Below are positions 29,618-36,077 of a stretch of DNA of 36,077 nt, in pieces. The position numbers were made by a program, and so were the translations under genes. The stretch is from a virus. The stretch lies in the IMG/VR virus record IMGVR_UViG_3300030107_007026, positions 3,678-39,754 of that record. One strand, written 5' to 3'. The notes under the pieces were generated by a model. It was given only the letters and a program-made list of their open reading frames with translations. It made no database searches and was not told the origin of the DNA. Each line of letters starts with the position of its first letter. Within the stretch, counting starts at the first letter, position 1.

Positions 29618-32194
29618 TTAACTAAAGCCTTTGAATCTTCCAACCCCTCCTGCCCCACCACCTGGGAACCTTTGCATTACGGGGGCACTTACTGCATTCT
29701 TCATTGGGTTCGCTATTCTACCTCCCCCTCGACTAGCGTACTGCCCACTCGATTGCGTGTTGCCATAGGACGCATTCCCAGGGTTCCCTCCTGGATTTAT
29801 CGTTGTTGGTGTGGCTGGCTTATTTCCAAAAACGCTACCTAATGCCTCATAAGGCTGGCTCCCTCCTACACCAATGCCACCCATTGCGGCTCCTGCTAGC
29901 GCTCCGTATCCTCCTCCGCTCATGAATCCAGCAAGGCCTCCTCCAATCATATCTGCCAGTACATTTCGTTCACCTCCACCTCCACCAGCACCAGCACCAG
30001 CAGCCGTGGCATTAGCGATCCCTAACCCTAGCTGGCCTCCACGATTTAAATTATCCAAGTACGTAGCTGGGAAGGCCTGCTCGTTCTGGTATTGCTCATA
30101 ATCAAAATCTAGTTGTTGCTGGTTACGAGCATCCTGGTACTGGCCCACACTCAATCGATCTAAAAGCTGCTGGCGTTGTGTGTTGTCCAGGTTGAGGCCC
30201 ATGCCTCCCAAATTGGAGGCCCCAGTAAGAGCATCACTTAGAGCGGATTGGCGGAACTGCTCTCGAAGCCGTTGTTGATCGAGCAAACGGTCTTGCTGCT
30301 GGTTAAAACTATCGGCTCCCAGGTTCTGCGCCTGGAGCTGGCTCTGGAGATTATTATTAAGGATCGTCTGGAGGTTATTAGCCGTTAGATTTTGCCCCTG
30401 GAGAGCTCCCTGGTTTTGAAGTTGCTGCATTAGATTGTAGCTATCGGCTCCTAGTTGCTGCCCCTGCATCCCCGATTGGATACCCAGTTGCTGCGCTTGA
30501 AGTTGGGCGTTTAAAGCCCGTTGTGCTGCAGAATCATAGCTCGCTTGGTTGAGGACTCTTACGTTTTGCAGATCGCCAGCCGTGAGGCTTTGGCCTTGTA
30601 GTGCTGCCTGCTGGAGGAGCTGGTTGGCTTGTTGTCTTGCATCTGCGCTTAATGATTGGCCTTGCATCCCCGTTTGCGCCATGAGTTGCTGCGCTTGACG
30701 AGCTGCATCTGCCGTCAAGCTTTGGCCTTGCATCCCAGCCTGGGCTTGGAGTTGTTGAGTCTGCAGATCCCCTTGCTGCCCTAATTGTTGACTCTGGAGC
30801 TGCGAGCGGAGTGTTGCATCACGAGCGGCTTGTAAATCTCCAGCGGTGAGGCTCTGCCCTTGGAGAGCTCCTTGCGTCCCAAGCTGCTGGGCTTGTTGTT
30901 GCGACTCTGCCGTGAGTCCTAGGCGTTGAGCTCGATCTTGAGCTGCGAGTTGGCTGGCTCGATCAAAGCCTTGTTGCCTCATCTGGGAAGAGAGCCTGCC
31001 TGCTTCTTTTAAATAGTTAGCGAAGTTTTCGGACTCGATTTGATTATGCCGTGAACCAAATGCCGCTCCAGATCTAATGGCATCGGCATCGGTACTTTGG
31101 TTCGCCAGGATTCGAGCCCGATTGAGATCCTCCAGGGAGGCATCGATGACGTTTTGATTATACGGATTGGTGTATTGATTTATATCTTGTTGGAATGTTC
31201 TTCCAGTACCAAAATCACGGCTTTGAGCATCAACTACATTGCCGTAGTTTTGCCCCTCAAAATTTAATGCATCTCCAGAGCGATCTCTGCCACTCGAAGA
31301 GATCGCAGTTGGGTTGTAATTCTGCCCCTCGAACGTCCTGCCCGTGTAGCGATCTGGAGCCACTTGAGGCCCAGTAGGCTGGAAGGTGGTAGCATTGAAT
31401 TGCTGGGCTCCAGCGGTAGGCCCAGCTTGCACATCCATGTTGCTATAATTGCGATAGCCTGCATTGGATGCATTGCCAAAATTGCGCTCCGTTTGCAACC
31501 CTACTGGTGCAAAATTTTGAGCTCCAGAGATATTGCTTGTGAAATCCGAAACGCCTGCTTGCCCAGTTAGATCCCGTGTTAGATCATAGGCCCCCTGGAT
31601 GTTGGAGCCTTGCTGGTTATATAAAGCATTTTCTGCAGCGGTTGTGCGATCACTTGGGGCCGCAAATCGATCCCCCTCAAAGCGTTGGAATTCATCCGGT
31701 AGGTTGGCAGCATATCCCGCGCTTTGATTCGCTAGGTTACTCAAACTTTCTAAAACTTGGGCTCCTCCCCCAGCTCCTCCACCTCCCCCCATTAAGCCAC
31801 CCAGAGCATCTCCAAGCGACTCGACTAGATCTTTACCTGCATCAAGCCCTGCTTGCACGCCTGCACCGATATCTCCTGGAAGATCCTGGATGCCTGCGAT
31901 ATTACCCCTCAAAATCCCCTGGACGGTGTTATTGAGGCCCGTGAGATTGCCTGCCGTCATGCCATATAGTGGTGTCCCAGCAAGTGGAGAAAACGCACCT
32001 TCGATAAGTGCGTTTTGTGCGCTCGTAAGGTTTCCGTAAAGACTACTAGGAGTGTTGACTAGAGCGGCTCCGATATCCTGCACACCTCGTAGGTCACCAC
32101 TAGCGATCTTACCTACGCCTCCTGCTGCTTGTTGAGCTCCACGGGTTACGTTGCTTACGGCTTTTCTTGCTTCTTCAAACGGATTCCAACCCAT
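29618..32194 (-). CDS. Glutamine-repeat virion protein, 858 aa
   Basis: The first 150 residues are hydrophobic/glycine-rich (for example DIGAGVQAGLDAGKD and GGLMGGGGGAGGG). A stretch with many N, F, Y and G residues follows (NFEGQNYN, RTFQQDI). About residues 430-635 consist of imperfect repeats built on GMQGQSLTADxxxQAQQL and GALQGQSLTAGDLQ, giving a long Gln-rich helix. The C-terminus is glycine/alanine-rich, with GGGLAGFMSGGGYGALAGAA, a likely membrane-active part. This layout fits a protein ejected into the cell envelope. No transglycosylase motif is visible. The repeats are the most regular protein repeats in the window. Confidence 0.75.
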   Translation of the reverse strand: MGWNPFEEARKAVSNVTRGAQQAAGGVGKIASGDLRGVQDIGAALVNTPSSLYGNLTSAQNALIEGAFSPLAGTPLYGMTAGNLTGLNNTVQGILRGNIAGIQDLPGDIGAGVQAGLDAGKDLVESLGDALGGLMGGGGGAGGGAQVLESLSNLANQSAGYAANLPDEFQRFEGDRFAAPSDRTTAAENALYNQQGSNIQGAYDLTRDLTGQAGVSDFTSNISGAQNFAPVGLQTERNFGNASNAGYRNYSNMDVQAGPTAGAQQFNATTFQPTGPQVAPDRYTGRTFEGQNYNPTAISSSGRDRSGDALNFEGQNYGNVVDAQSRDFGTGRTFQQDINQYTNPYNQNVIDASLEDLNRARILANQSTDADAIRSGAAFGSRHNQIESENFANYLKEAGRLSSQMRQQGFDRASQLAAQDRAQRLGLTAESQQQAQQLGTQGALQGQSLTAGDLQAARDATLRSQLQSQQLGQQGDLQTQQLQAQAGMQGQSLTADAARQAQQLMAQTGMQGQSLSADARQQANQLLQQAALQGQSLTAGDLQNVRVLNQASYDSAAQRALNAQLQAQQLGIQSGMQGQQLGADSYNLMQQLQNQGALQGQNLTANNLQTILNNNLQSQLQAQNLGADSFNQQQDRLLDQQRLREQFRQSALSDALTGASNLGGMGLNLDNTQRQQLLDRLSVGQYQDARNQQQLDFDYEQYQNEQAFPATYLDNLNRGGQLGLGIANATAAGAGAGGGGGERNVLADMIGGGLAGFMSGGGYGALAGAAMGGIGVGGSQPYEALGSVFGNKPATPTTINPGGNPGNASYGNTQSSGQYASRGGGRIANPMKNAVSAPVMQRFPGGGAGGVGRFKGFS

Positions 32195-32203
32195 AATTTT
32201 GCT

Positions 32204-32410
32204 CTATAGTGCGGTAGTACTTAGCACACCAGCGTCATTGACGGTGAGCTTATATCTTGTTTTATTCGGGGCTACGAGCACGAGTCGATTGCCATCCACG
32301 ATTAGATCTTGGTTTTGCGTGTAGCGGTTGCGGAGCTCGATGCCTAGTCGATCAAATGCGCGGCTAAACCAATTACGGTCATAGTTATTCGGAGGTGTGC
32401 CAATGTTCAC
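32204..32410 (-). CDS. Small virion protein, 68 aa
   Basis: A GTG start with GGAGG six bases upstream overlaps the stop of the preceding tail gene (GTGA). The product (MNIGTPPNNYDRNWFSRAFD... NRLVLVAPNKTRYKLTVNDA) has an N-terminal TPPxNYDxxWFxxAF motif and a C-terminal beta hairpin (APNKTRYKLTV). I have seen this pairing in small proteins near tail genes of other marine phages. Exact function is unknown; a tail or neck component is likely. Confidence 0.75.
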   Translation of the reverse strand: MNIGTPPNNYDRNWFSRAFDRLGIELRNRYTQNQDLIVDGNRLVLVAPNKTRYKLTVNDAGVLSTTAL

Positions 32411-33963
32411 CTTGTCCCTCCTGGCTGGATCTCAAGCCGTTGCTTACCCAACGTCCATTCCTGGTTTATCGGAGCTGCTACTTTCATTCTCAATTGCCTA
32501 CCTTGCCATCGCAAATCTATGTTCCCATCTGCCTGGGGAGAGTAGGGCCCCTTTGTGACCTCCGACCCATCTGCACTGGAGCCCGTGAAAAAACTAAACT
32601 GGGGATAAGAGCCTGCGGCCCCTTGCTTCTCCAAGTCATGCCAGATCCTACTTACTCGTGCTAGGCGCTGCCCTTGCTGGATCTCATAGGCTCCCGTCTC
32701 TGCATAAGCCTCAATATTAGGCTCGTAAGCTAGAGATCGATCTATTTCATGAGCCCAGATGCACGTATTGTTGGACTCATCTGGCCCTACTGCAATTGGG
32801 AACACGTAAGCCTCTTCTTCTAAATATGCATCTCTGCTCAAAGAGCCCATGCTCCATGTATCGTTTCGCGTGCCCCACAAAATGTATTTATCTGGTCTAG
32901 TGCCATCATTTGTTTTACTACAATAAAACCAGACAACCTCACCATATTCGCGGATACTTCCTGCAGCAACGAGCGTCCCTTTTTGCATGTTAATGGATTC
33001 CAGGAACGACTCTAATATGGGGCAGCGTAAAGGCGTAACATTGCCGTCAAATTGCCAAAAACCATCCGTAGCGAGCCACACCGTGCGCTCTGCGATTTGT
33101 TGAATACAAGCGGAGCTCACTGGGCCGCAAGCTTCTGCCAAGCTCTCGATGCCGTAGATGAATGGAGGCCCTAGGTAGGAAAGTAAGGCAACGTCAACCG
33201 AAGAAAAGATAAGCACGCCTGCACGCACTTTTTTTGCAGCCATCAAAAAGCCTTTCGTACTTACTTCCAGGCTCCCTGCTTCACTTGGATTCGCAGTAGT
33301 CGATGAAAAGGTAGTGTAGTCTTCGGCTGCGCTCCAGCGTAGTTTTCGAGTGATACCATCTGCACCGTAAAGGAGCAGGTATCGCTCTGCCGTAACGATT
33401 AGACCACGGGCTCTTAGAGGATCGGAATCGGTAGTAATGATGGTGAGAACGTCATTGGCTCCAGCGGTAACCGGATTGTAGTAGTAGATCTTGCCATCCC
33501 CCTCCTTCATGCATATTAACCCGTCTCCCCAGTTATCCATGCTCCATCGAGCATAGTCCGTAAAGATGAAGGTAAGGCCACCTAATCCAGCAGCTTCGTT
33601 GTAGTTATACGTACCTCCATAGGCATCCCCTCCATAGCCAGGGCCTATATTGTACGTTGCAGAAGTGTTGAGGCCAACGGGTGTGATCGTTTTGAGTGTG
33701 TTGGCAACAATGTCTATGAGATAGACATTGTCTGCGGTGGCTATCGCTAGGTATCGCATACCGTTGGAAGCCGTCCAGAAATGCATTCCCAGAGCTTGCC
33801 CAGAGAGATTCGTAGTGAACATCTTGCGCCAGGGCTTCCAAGGCTTTAAGCGCCCCTCATGCCATCGAATAAGATTGCCCCTAACCCAGGAAGCTCCTGC
33901 TTCGTAATCGGTTCCATCAACAAACCCTGGGGCTATCTCAATTGGTACGAGGCTTTTTGGCAT
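32407..33963 (-). CDS. Tail hub / DNA-stabilisation-like virion protein, 518 aa
   Basis: The N-terminal part after the ATG at 33963 is PKSLVPIEIAPGFVDGTDY then GASWVRGNLIRWHEGRLKPW. This opening is shared by virion proteins resembling the P22 gp10 stabilisation protein and tail hub group. The rest is made of repeated beta-strand units (GMRYLAIATADNVYLIDIVA, RYLLLYGADGITRKLRWSAA, TVWLATDGFWQFDGNVTPLR), as in a beta-propeller. A TTG at 33987 gives a longer form but its ribosome site would be too close. The gene overlaps the 47-aa membrane protein by 26 bases. The role is inferred. Confidence 0.75.
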   Translation of the reverse strand: MPKSLVPIEIAPGFVDGTDYEAGASWVRGNLIRWHEGRLKPWKPWRKMFTTNLSGQALGMHFWTASNGMRYLAIATADNVYLIDIVANTLKTITPVGLNTSATYNIGPGYGGDAYGGTYNYNEAAGLGGLTFIFTDYARWSMDNWGDGLICMKEGDGKIYYYNPVTAGANDVLTIITTDSDPLRARGLIVTAERYLLLYGADGITRKLRWSAAEDYTTFSSTTANPSEAGSLEVSTKGFLMAAKKVRAGVLIFSSVDVALLSYLGPPFIYGIESLAEACGPVSSACIQQIAERTVWLATDGFWQFDGNVTPLRCPILESFLESINMQKGTLVAAGSIREYGEVVWFYCSKTNDGTRPDKYILWGTRNDTWSMGSLSRDAYLEEEAYVFPIAVGPDESNNTCIWAHEIDRSLAYEPNIEAYAETGAYEIQQGQRLARVSRIWHDLEKQGAAGSYPQFSFFTGSSADGSEVTKGPYSPQADGNIDLRWQGRQLRMKVAAPINQEWTLGKQRLEIQPGGTR

Positions 33964-34081
33964 TTCGATACTTTCGGTAGCCTGCAACTCCTGCTGCTAA
34001 AGCAGGAACGCCTGCGCAGGTTAAAACGATTTCCAAGGTTCCAGATGCTGCTAAACTATCAAAAAAACTTAGTAACTCCAT
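33938..34081 (-). CDS. Small membrane protein, 47 aa (holin candidate)
   Basis: The frame encodes MELLSFFDSLAASGTLEIVL then a hydrophobic stretch TCAGVPALAAGVAG, with a basic end (YRKYRNAKKPRTN). One transmembrane helix (about residues 16-34) with a positive C-terminus fits a small holin or pinholin. It starts 13 bases before the end of the endolysin gene and ends inside the tail-hub gene, so it bridges the two. No ORF of over 60 codons covers this space. Confidence 0.65.
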   Translation of the reverse strand: MELLSFFDSLAASGTLEIVLTCAGVPALAAGVAGYRKYRNAKKPRTN

Positions 34082-34440
34082 ATTGCCCCGTCTTCCCTCA
34101 TATCGAGGTGGAGAAATCTATTTTTACGATTTTTATCACGTTGACTTACGCCTATGCCATTGAATCCATGATCGAGTGCCAAAGCTAGCAGATCTAGTGC
34201 ATCCTTACCGTGTACTAGTACATCCACGGCTACCCCAAGCGCATGGCGTCCTGGTTGGTCTTTGTGAGCCTCTGCTGGATGATCGGGCCATTGTCGATAA
34301 GCAGAACTAAGCCGCATTGGTCTACCATACGCGGCTCGCAATATTTCTAAGCGGTCTAAGAAAACGTAGCTCATGTTGCATTCCCCAGTTTTAGAGCACT
34401 GCAGTTCTGCTCTACTAAAATGCTTTGAAGAATCCGCCAT
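34069..34440 (-). CDS. Peptidase M15-type endolysin
   Basis: The 123-aa protein is a single M15_3 domain. Key features are HFSRAELQCSKTGECNMSYV at the N-terminus, RLSSAYRQWPDHP, then GRHALGVAVDV with zinc ligands H66 and D73, and FLHLDMR with H111 and catalytic-type D113. This group cuts peptide bonds in the peptidoglycan stem. It lacks a signal peptide, so a holin is needed. The start overlaps the stop of the 94-aa membrane gene (TAATG). Position between two small membrane proteins completes a lysis cassette. Confidence 0.88.
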   Translation of the reverse strand: MADSSKHFSRAELQCSKTGECNMSYVFLDRLEILRAAYGRPMRLSSAYRQWPDHPAEAHKDQPGRHALGVAVDVLVHGKDALDLLALALDHGFNGIGVSQRDKNRKNRFLHLDMREDGAIWSY

Positions 34441-34724
34441 TATCTGCGCTCATTTTGAATTTTGATTTCACTACGTAGCTCCGTAATTGCCGTGCTCATC
34501 GATTGTAGTGTGTGATTTAATTGCTGCATCGAAGCCATGTACTCTTGATGCGTATTTGCGAATAGATCGGCTAATCTCGTGTCGTTATCGGTATCTTTTT
34601 GATACAATAACTGGCGCTCTTGTTTGTGCGAATCACTAGTGTATTTGACAAAATAAGCGGATGCACATAGTGCCAGAAACATCCCGCCTAAGTTGCTCAA
34701 CTCTTTAATGAATTCGATGTCCAT
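34440..34724 (-). CDS. Holin-like membrane protein, 94 aa
   Basis: One transmembrane helix lies near the N-terminus (LGGMFLALCASAYFVKY, about residues 12-28). A charged coiled-coil cytoplasmic part with SHKQERQLLYQKDTDNDTRL and a second helical segment follows. This layout resembles the BhlA/UviB-type holins. It precedes the endolysin directly and is coupled to it. A spanin-like inner subunit (as Rz) is an alternative, since the lipoprotein gene is next to it. Confidence 0.65.
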   Translation of the reverse strand: MDIEFIKELSNLGGMFLALCASAYFVKYTSDSHKQERQLLYQKDTDNDTRLADLFANTHQEYMASMQQLNHTLQSMSTAITELRSEIKIQNERR

Positions 34725-34978
34725 TATGTGCTCGCGTTATCGATGATGATTGTGTTATTATCCGTACTATTATCGGCACTACTAGAGCTACTAGAGCTTG
34801 TTACGTTGTCGCTACCTTCCTCGATGTAAGCATCCGATTCCGCTTCAGATTTGGAATCGGATTGTATGTTAATATTAATTTCTATTGGGCTTGTCTCGCT
34901 ATCGTTTCCTTCGCTCGCTGGGTAATCGGTACATGCCCAAACGATAAATACAAAGATGGCTATGACGATGTAGTTCAT
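34724..34978 (-). CDS. Small Ser/Asp/Asn-rich lipoprotein, 84 aa
   Basis: The N-terminus MNYIVIAIFVFIVWAC is a lipoprotein signal with C16 as the likely lipidated residue (the box VWAC is not ideal). The mature part is acidic and low-complexity (SDSKSEAESD, then a run of serines SSSSSSS, then DNSTDNNT). It lacks the proline-rich character of Rz1. With the neighbouring 94-aa membrane protein it could form a two-part spanin, or it may serve in superinfection exclusion. Start and stop overlap both neighbours. Confidence 0.65.
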   Translation of the reverse strand: MNYIVIAIFVFIVWACTDYPASEGNDSETSPIEININIQSDSKSEAESDAYIEEGSDNVTSSSSSSSADNSTDNNTIIIDNAST

Positions 34979-35337
34979 TGGGGCATCTCAGGCCATTCAA
35001 CGTTAATTAAGTTTCCATTCTCATCTAGTGCTGCATTGGGACTATTGCTTGGGAGATCCCGTAGTGCTTGTCTAGAGTCCAATTGTGCTTGCGTGGGTGT
35101 TCTATCTGGCAGCACCCACCAATCCGTAGCAGCGATTTTGCGATCACGTTCTAGCCGCAATAGGCGCATTGGTTCTGCTGCTTCTAGTTCAATAATTTTT
35201 GATTGTATTTCTTCTTCTGTTGGAGCTATGTTTGGATTTTCATATTTTACTACTTCTTTCCCATCTATTAACGAAATAATAAAAATTTCGTTCGGGATTA
35301 AGGCCTCAATAGCATTACATAAATTTACCTTACTCAC
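34975..35337 (-). CDS. Tail-fibre assembly chaperone-like protein, 120 aa
   Basis: The C-terminal half carries the typical motif: RLLRLERDRKIAATDWWVLP, then DSRQALRDLPSNSP and a final NVEWPEMP. This is the phage tail assembly chaperone (APC) pattern, seen next to fibre genes. The N-terminal half is a beta-rich segment with IPNEIFIISLIDGKEVVKYE. A GTG start overlaps the stop of the fibre gene (GTGA), so the two are made together, which fits a chaperone for that fibre. Confidence 0.8.
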   Translation of the reverse strand: MSKVNLCNAIEALIPNEIFIISLIDGKEVVKYENPNIAPTEEEIQSKIIELEAAEPMRLLRLERDRKIAATDWWVLPDRTPTQAQLDSRQALRDLPSNSPNAALDENGNLINVEWPEMPQ

Positions 35338-36077
35338 GCTTGAATCTCATAAAGAGTTAAAGTGTTATAAAAATATCCTGCACCCGTTTGCGCTCCAAAT
35401 TTGACATCATAACCCGCTTCAGGTTTTACAAAAACCTTGTATCTTTGAGGGGCAGATGATTGAGGAGTAGTATGTAAATATTGCCCTGCAGTTATAACAT
35501 TATCGTTGACTGCAAAACCTTGTATCATCCACGGATTAATAAGAAAATGACCGTGATCCACAGTTGTGTTATTAGCTCCAGAGGCAAGTGCAACTAAGCC
35601 ATTTGTCCCTGACGATATTGTCTCGACTGCTATAACACATTCAACCAAAACATGATTTCCGCTAGAGATTTGAATGTCCTTTTCTAACCCTGTTGCAGTC
35701 CAAACAGAAGGATTGTTTATAGTAGCTGTTATCCCTTGCCAAGAATCTTGAACAACTTGAATTATATGCCCAGCAGGGAACTTTACCCCACTATCTATAC
35801 TTACAACATTATTCGCCTCACTTAGCACGTTATTCCCAGCCGAATCCTTGATGGGTAACGCGACTAGAGCATTATCTGCTTGGCGCATAATCAATGCTAA
35901 AATATCGTTTGCAGCGGCTCCAGTAGTGAGAGTAACTACGCTCCCATCAAAAGTGAAATCGCTCCTGGAATCAAGCTTAACGCCATTCAAAAAACAATCG
36001 ATATAGCCCGTAGTTCCGCCAGTAGTGTTGAACGTAGTTTGCCCAGCCGTACAAGTAAATTCTTGTCTGGATTCGGT
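35334..36077 (-). CDS. Tail fibre protein (5' end off the window)
   Basis: The frame is open to the right edge, so the true start is missing; the TTG at 35990 is only an internal codon. The first visible residues give EFTCTAGQTTFN..GYIDCFLNGVKLD, and then VVTLTTGAAANDILALI, a repeat domain well known from marine phage tail fibres. A beta-rich C-terminal region follows, ending with AGYFYNTLTLYEIQA. It may be the end of the fibre that starts at 530. Direct joining of window ends gives a frame one base off, so some bases would be missing. Confidence 0.85.
   Translation of the reverse strand, partial: TESRQEFTCTAGQTTFNTTGGTTGYIDCFLNGVKLDSRSDFTFDGSVVTLTTGAAANDILALIMRQADNALVALPIKDSAGNNVLSEANNVVSIDSGVKFPAGHIIQVVQDSWQGITATINNPSVWTATGLEKDIQISSGNHVLVECVIAVETISSGTNGLVALASGANNTTVDHGHFLINPWMIQGFAVNDNVITAGQYLHTTPQSSAPQRYKVFVKPEAGYDVKFGAQTGAGYFYNTLTLYEIQA

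Noticed and set aside
1-36077. Exact circular closure of the window
   Set aside because: Joining position 1 to 36077 gives a stop soon after the joint because the frame is one base off, and no terminal overlap was seen. Circularity stays an inference.

Overview
The window reads as an almost complete genome of a temperate, tailed, podovirus-like bacteriophage. It carries terminase small and large subunits, a P22-type portal, a scaffold, an SU10-type major capsid protein, an adaptor, tail-fibre genes, large ejection-type virion proteins, a lysis cassette, a recombination/replication set, a tyrosine integrase and a candidate attP. No host chromosomal gene is visible. Base composition is near 50% GC by eye. 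The tail-fibre and capsid styles resemble those of uncultured marine phages. The host cannot be named, but the attP core carries the first 41 nt of a bacterial tRNA-Trp(CCA) gene, which is a usable host probe.

Layout. Minus strand, 20276 down to 1: a 102-aa protein, a Sak4-like ATPase, a DUF669-like protein, an unknown, a DUF3987 protein, TerS, two small regulators or unknowns, a 299-bp gap, a small ORF, a PD-(D/E)XK-like protein, a YqaJ-type exonuclease, RusA, TerL, a zinc ribbon, portal, an 814-aa protein, small proteins, scaffold, major capsid protein, adaptor and tail fibres. The same strand continues at the right end, from 36077 down to 25114: tail-fibre piece, tail chaperone, lipoprotein, holin-like protein, M15 endolysin, small membrane protein, tail hub-like protein, and four large or repetitive virion proteins. 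The left edge (1-530) and right edge (35334-36077) both lie inside tail-fibre genes in the same orientation. A circular or permuted genome cut within one fibre gene is therefore likely, although direct joining of the two ends is out of frame by one base.

Plus strand, 20535-24896: an HTH regulator, the integrase, a compact structured intergenic region that can cover a Shine-Dalgarno site, a 9-codon leader ORF coupled to a short cytosine-methyltransferase-like gene, a run of small unknown genes including a zinc ribbon, a strong terminator, and a signal-peptide protein. The attP-like region (24900-25112) follows, with repeated ACGGGAA arm sites flanking the tRNA-Trp half. Here the plus-strand lysogeny/accessory block converges with the minus-strand late block.

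How the genes fit together: Sak4-like ATPase, DUF669-like protein, YqaJ exonuclease and RusA form a recombination-based DNA processing set. No DNA polymerase is present, so replication should depend on the host. TerS/TerL/portal package DNA into an SU10-type capsid, and the large helical or Q-rich proteins are likely ejected. M15 peptidase plus small membrane proteins lyse the cell. Several real-looking genes are shorter than 60 codons: 48-aa, 38-aa, 49-aa zinc ribbon, 43-aa zinc ribbon, 47-aa membrane protein and the 9-aa leader. The most unusual signals are the structured leader at 22203-22307, the 38-aa ORF made of two perfect 17-residue repeats, the tandem TGTTGCAACA palindromes, and a strong excess of the palindrome GAGCTC in all reading frames.
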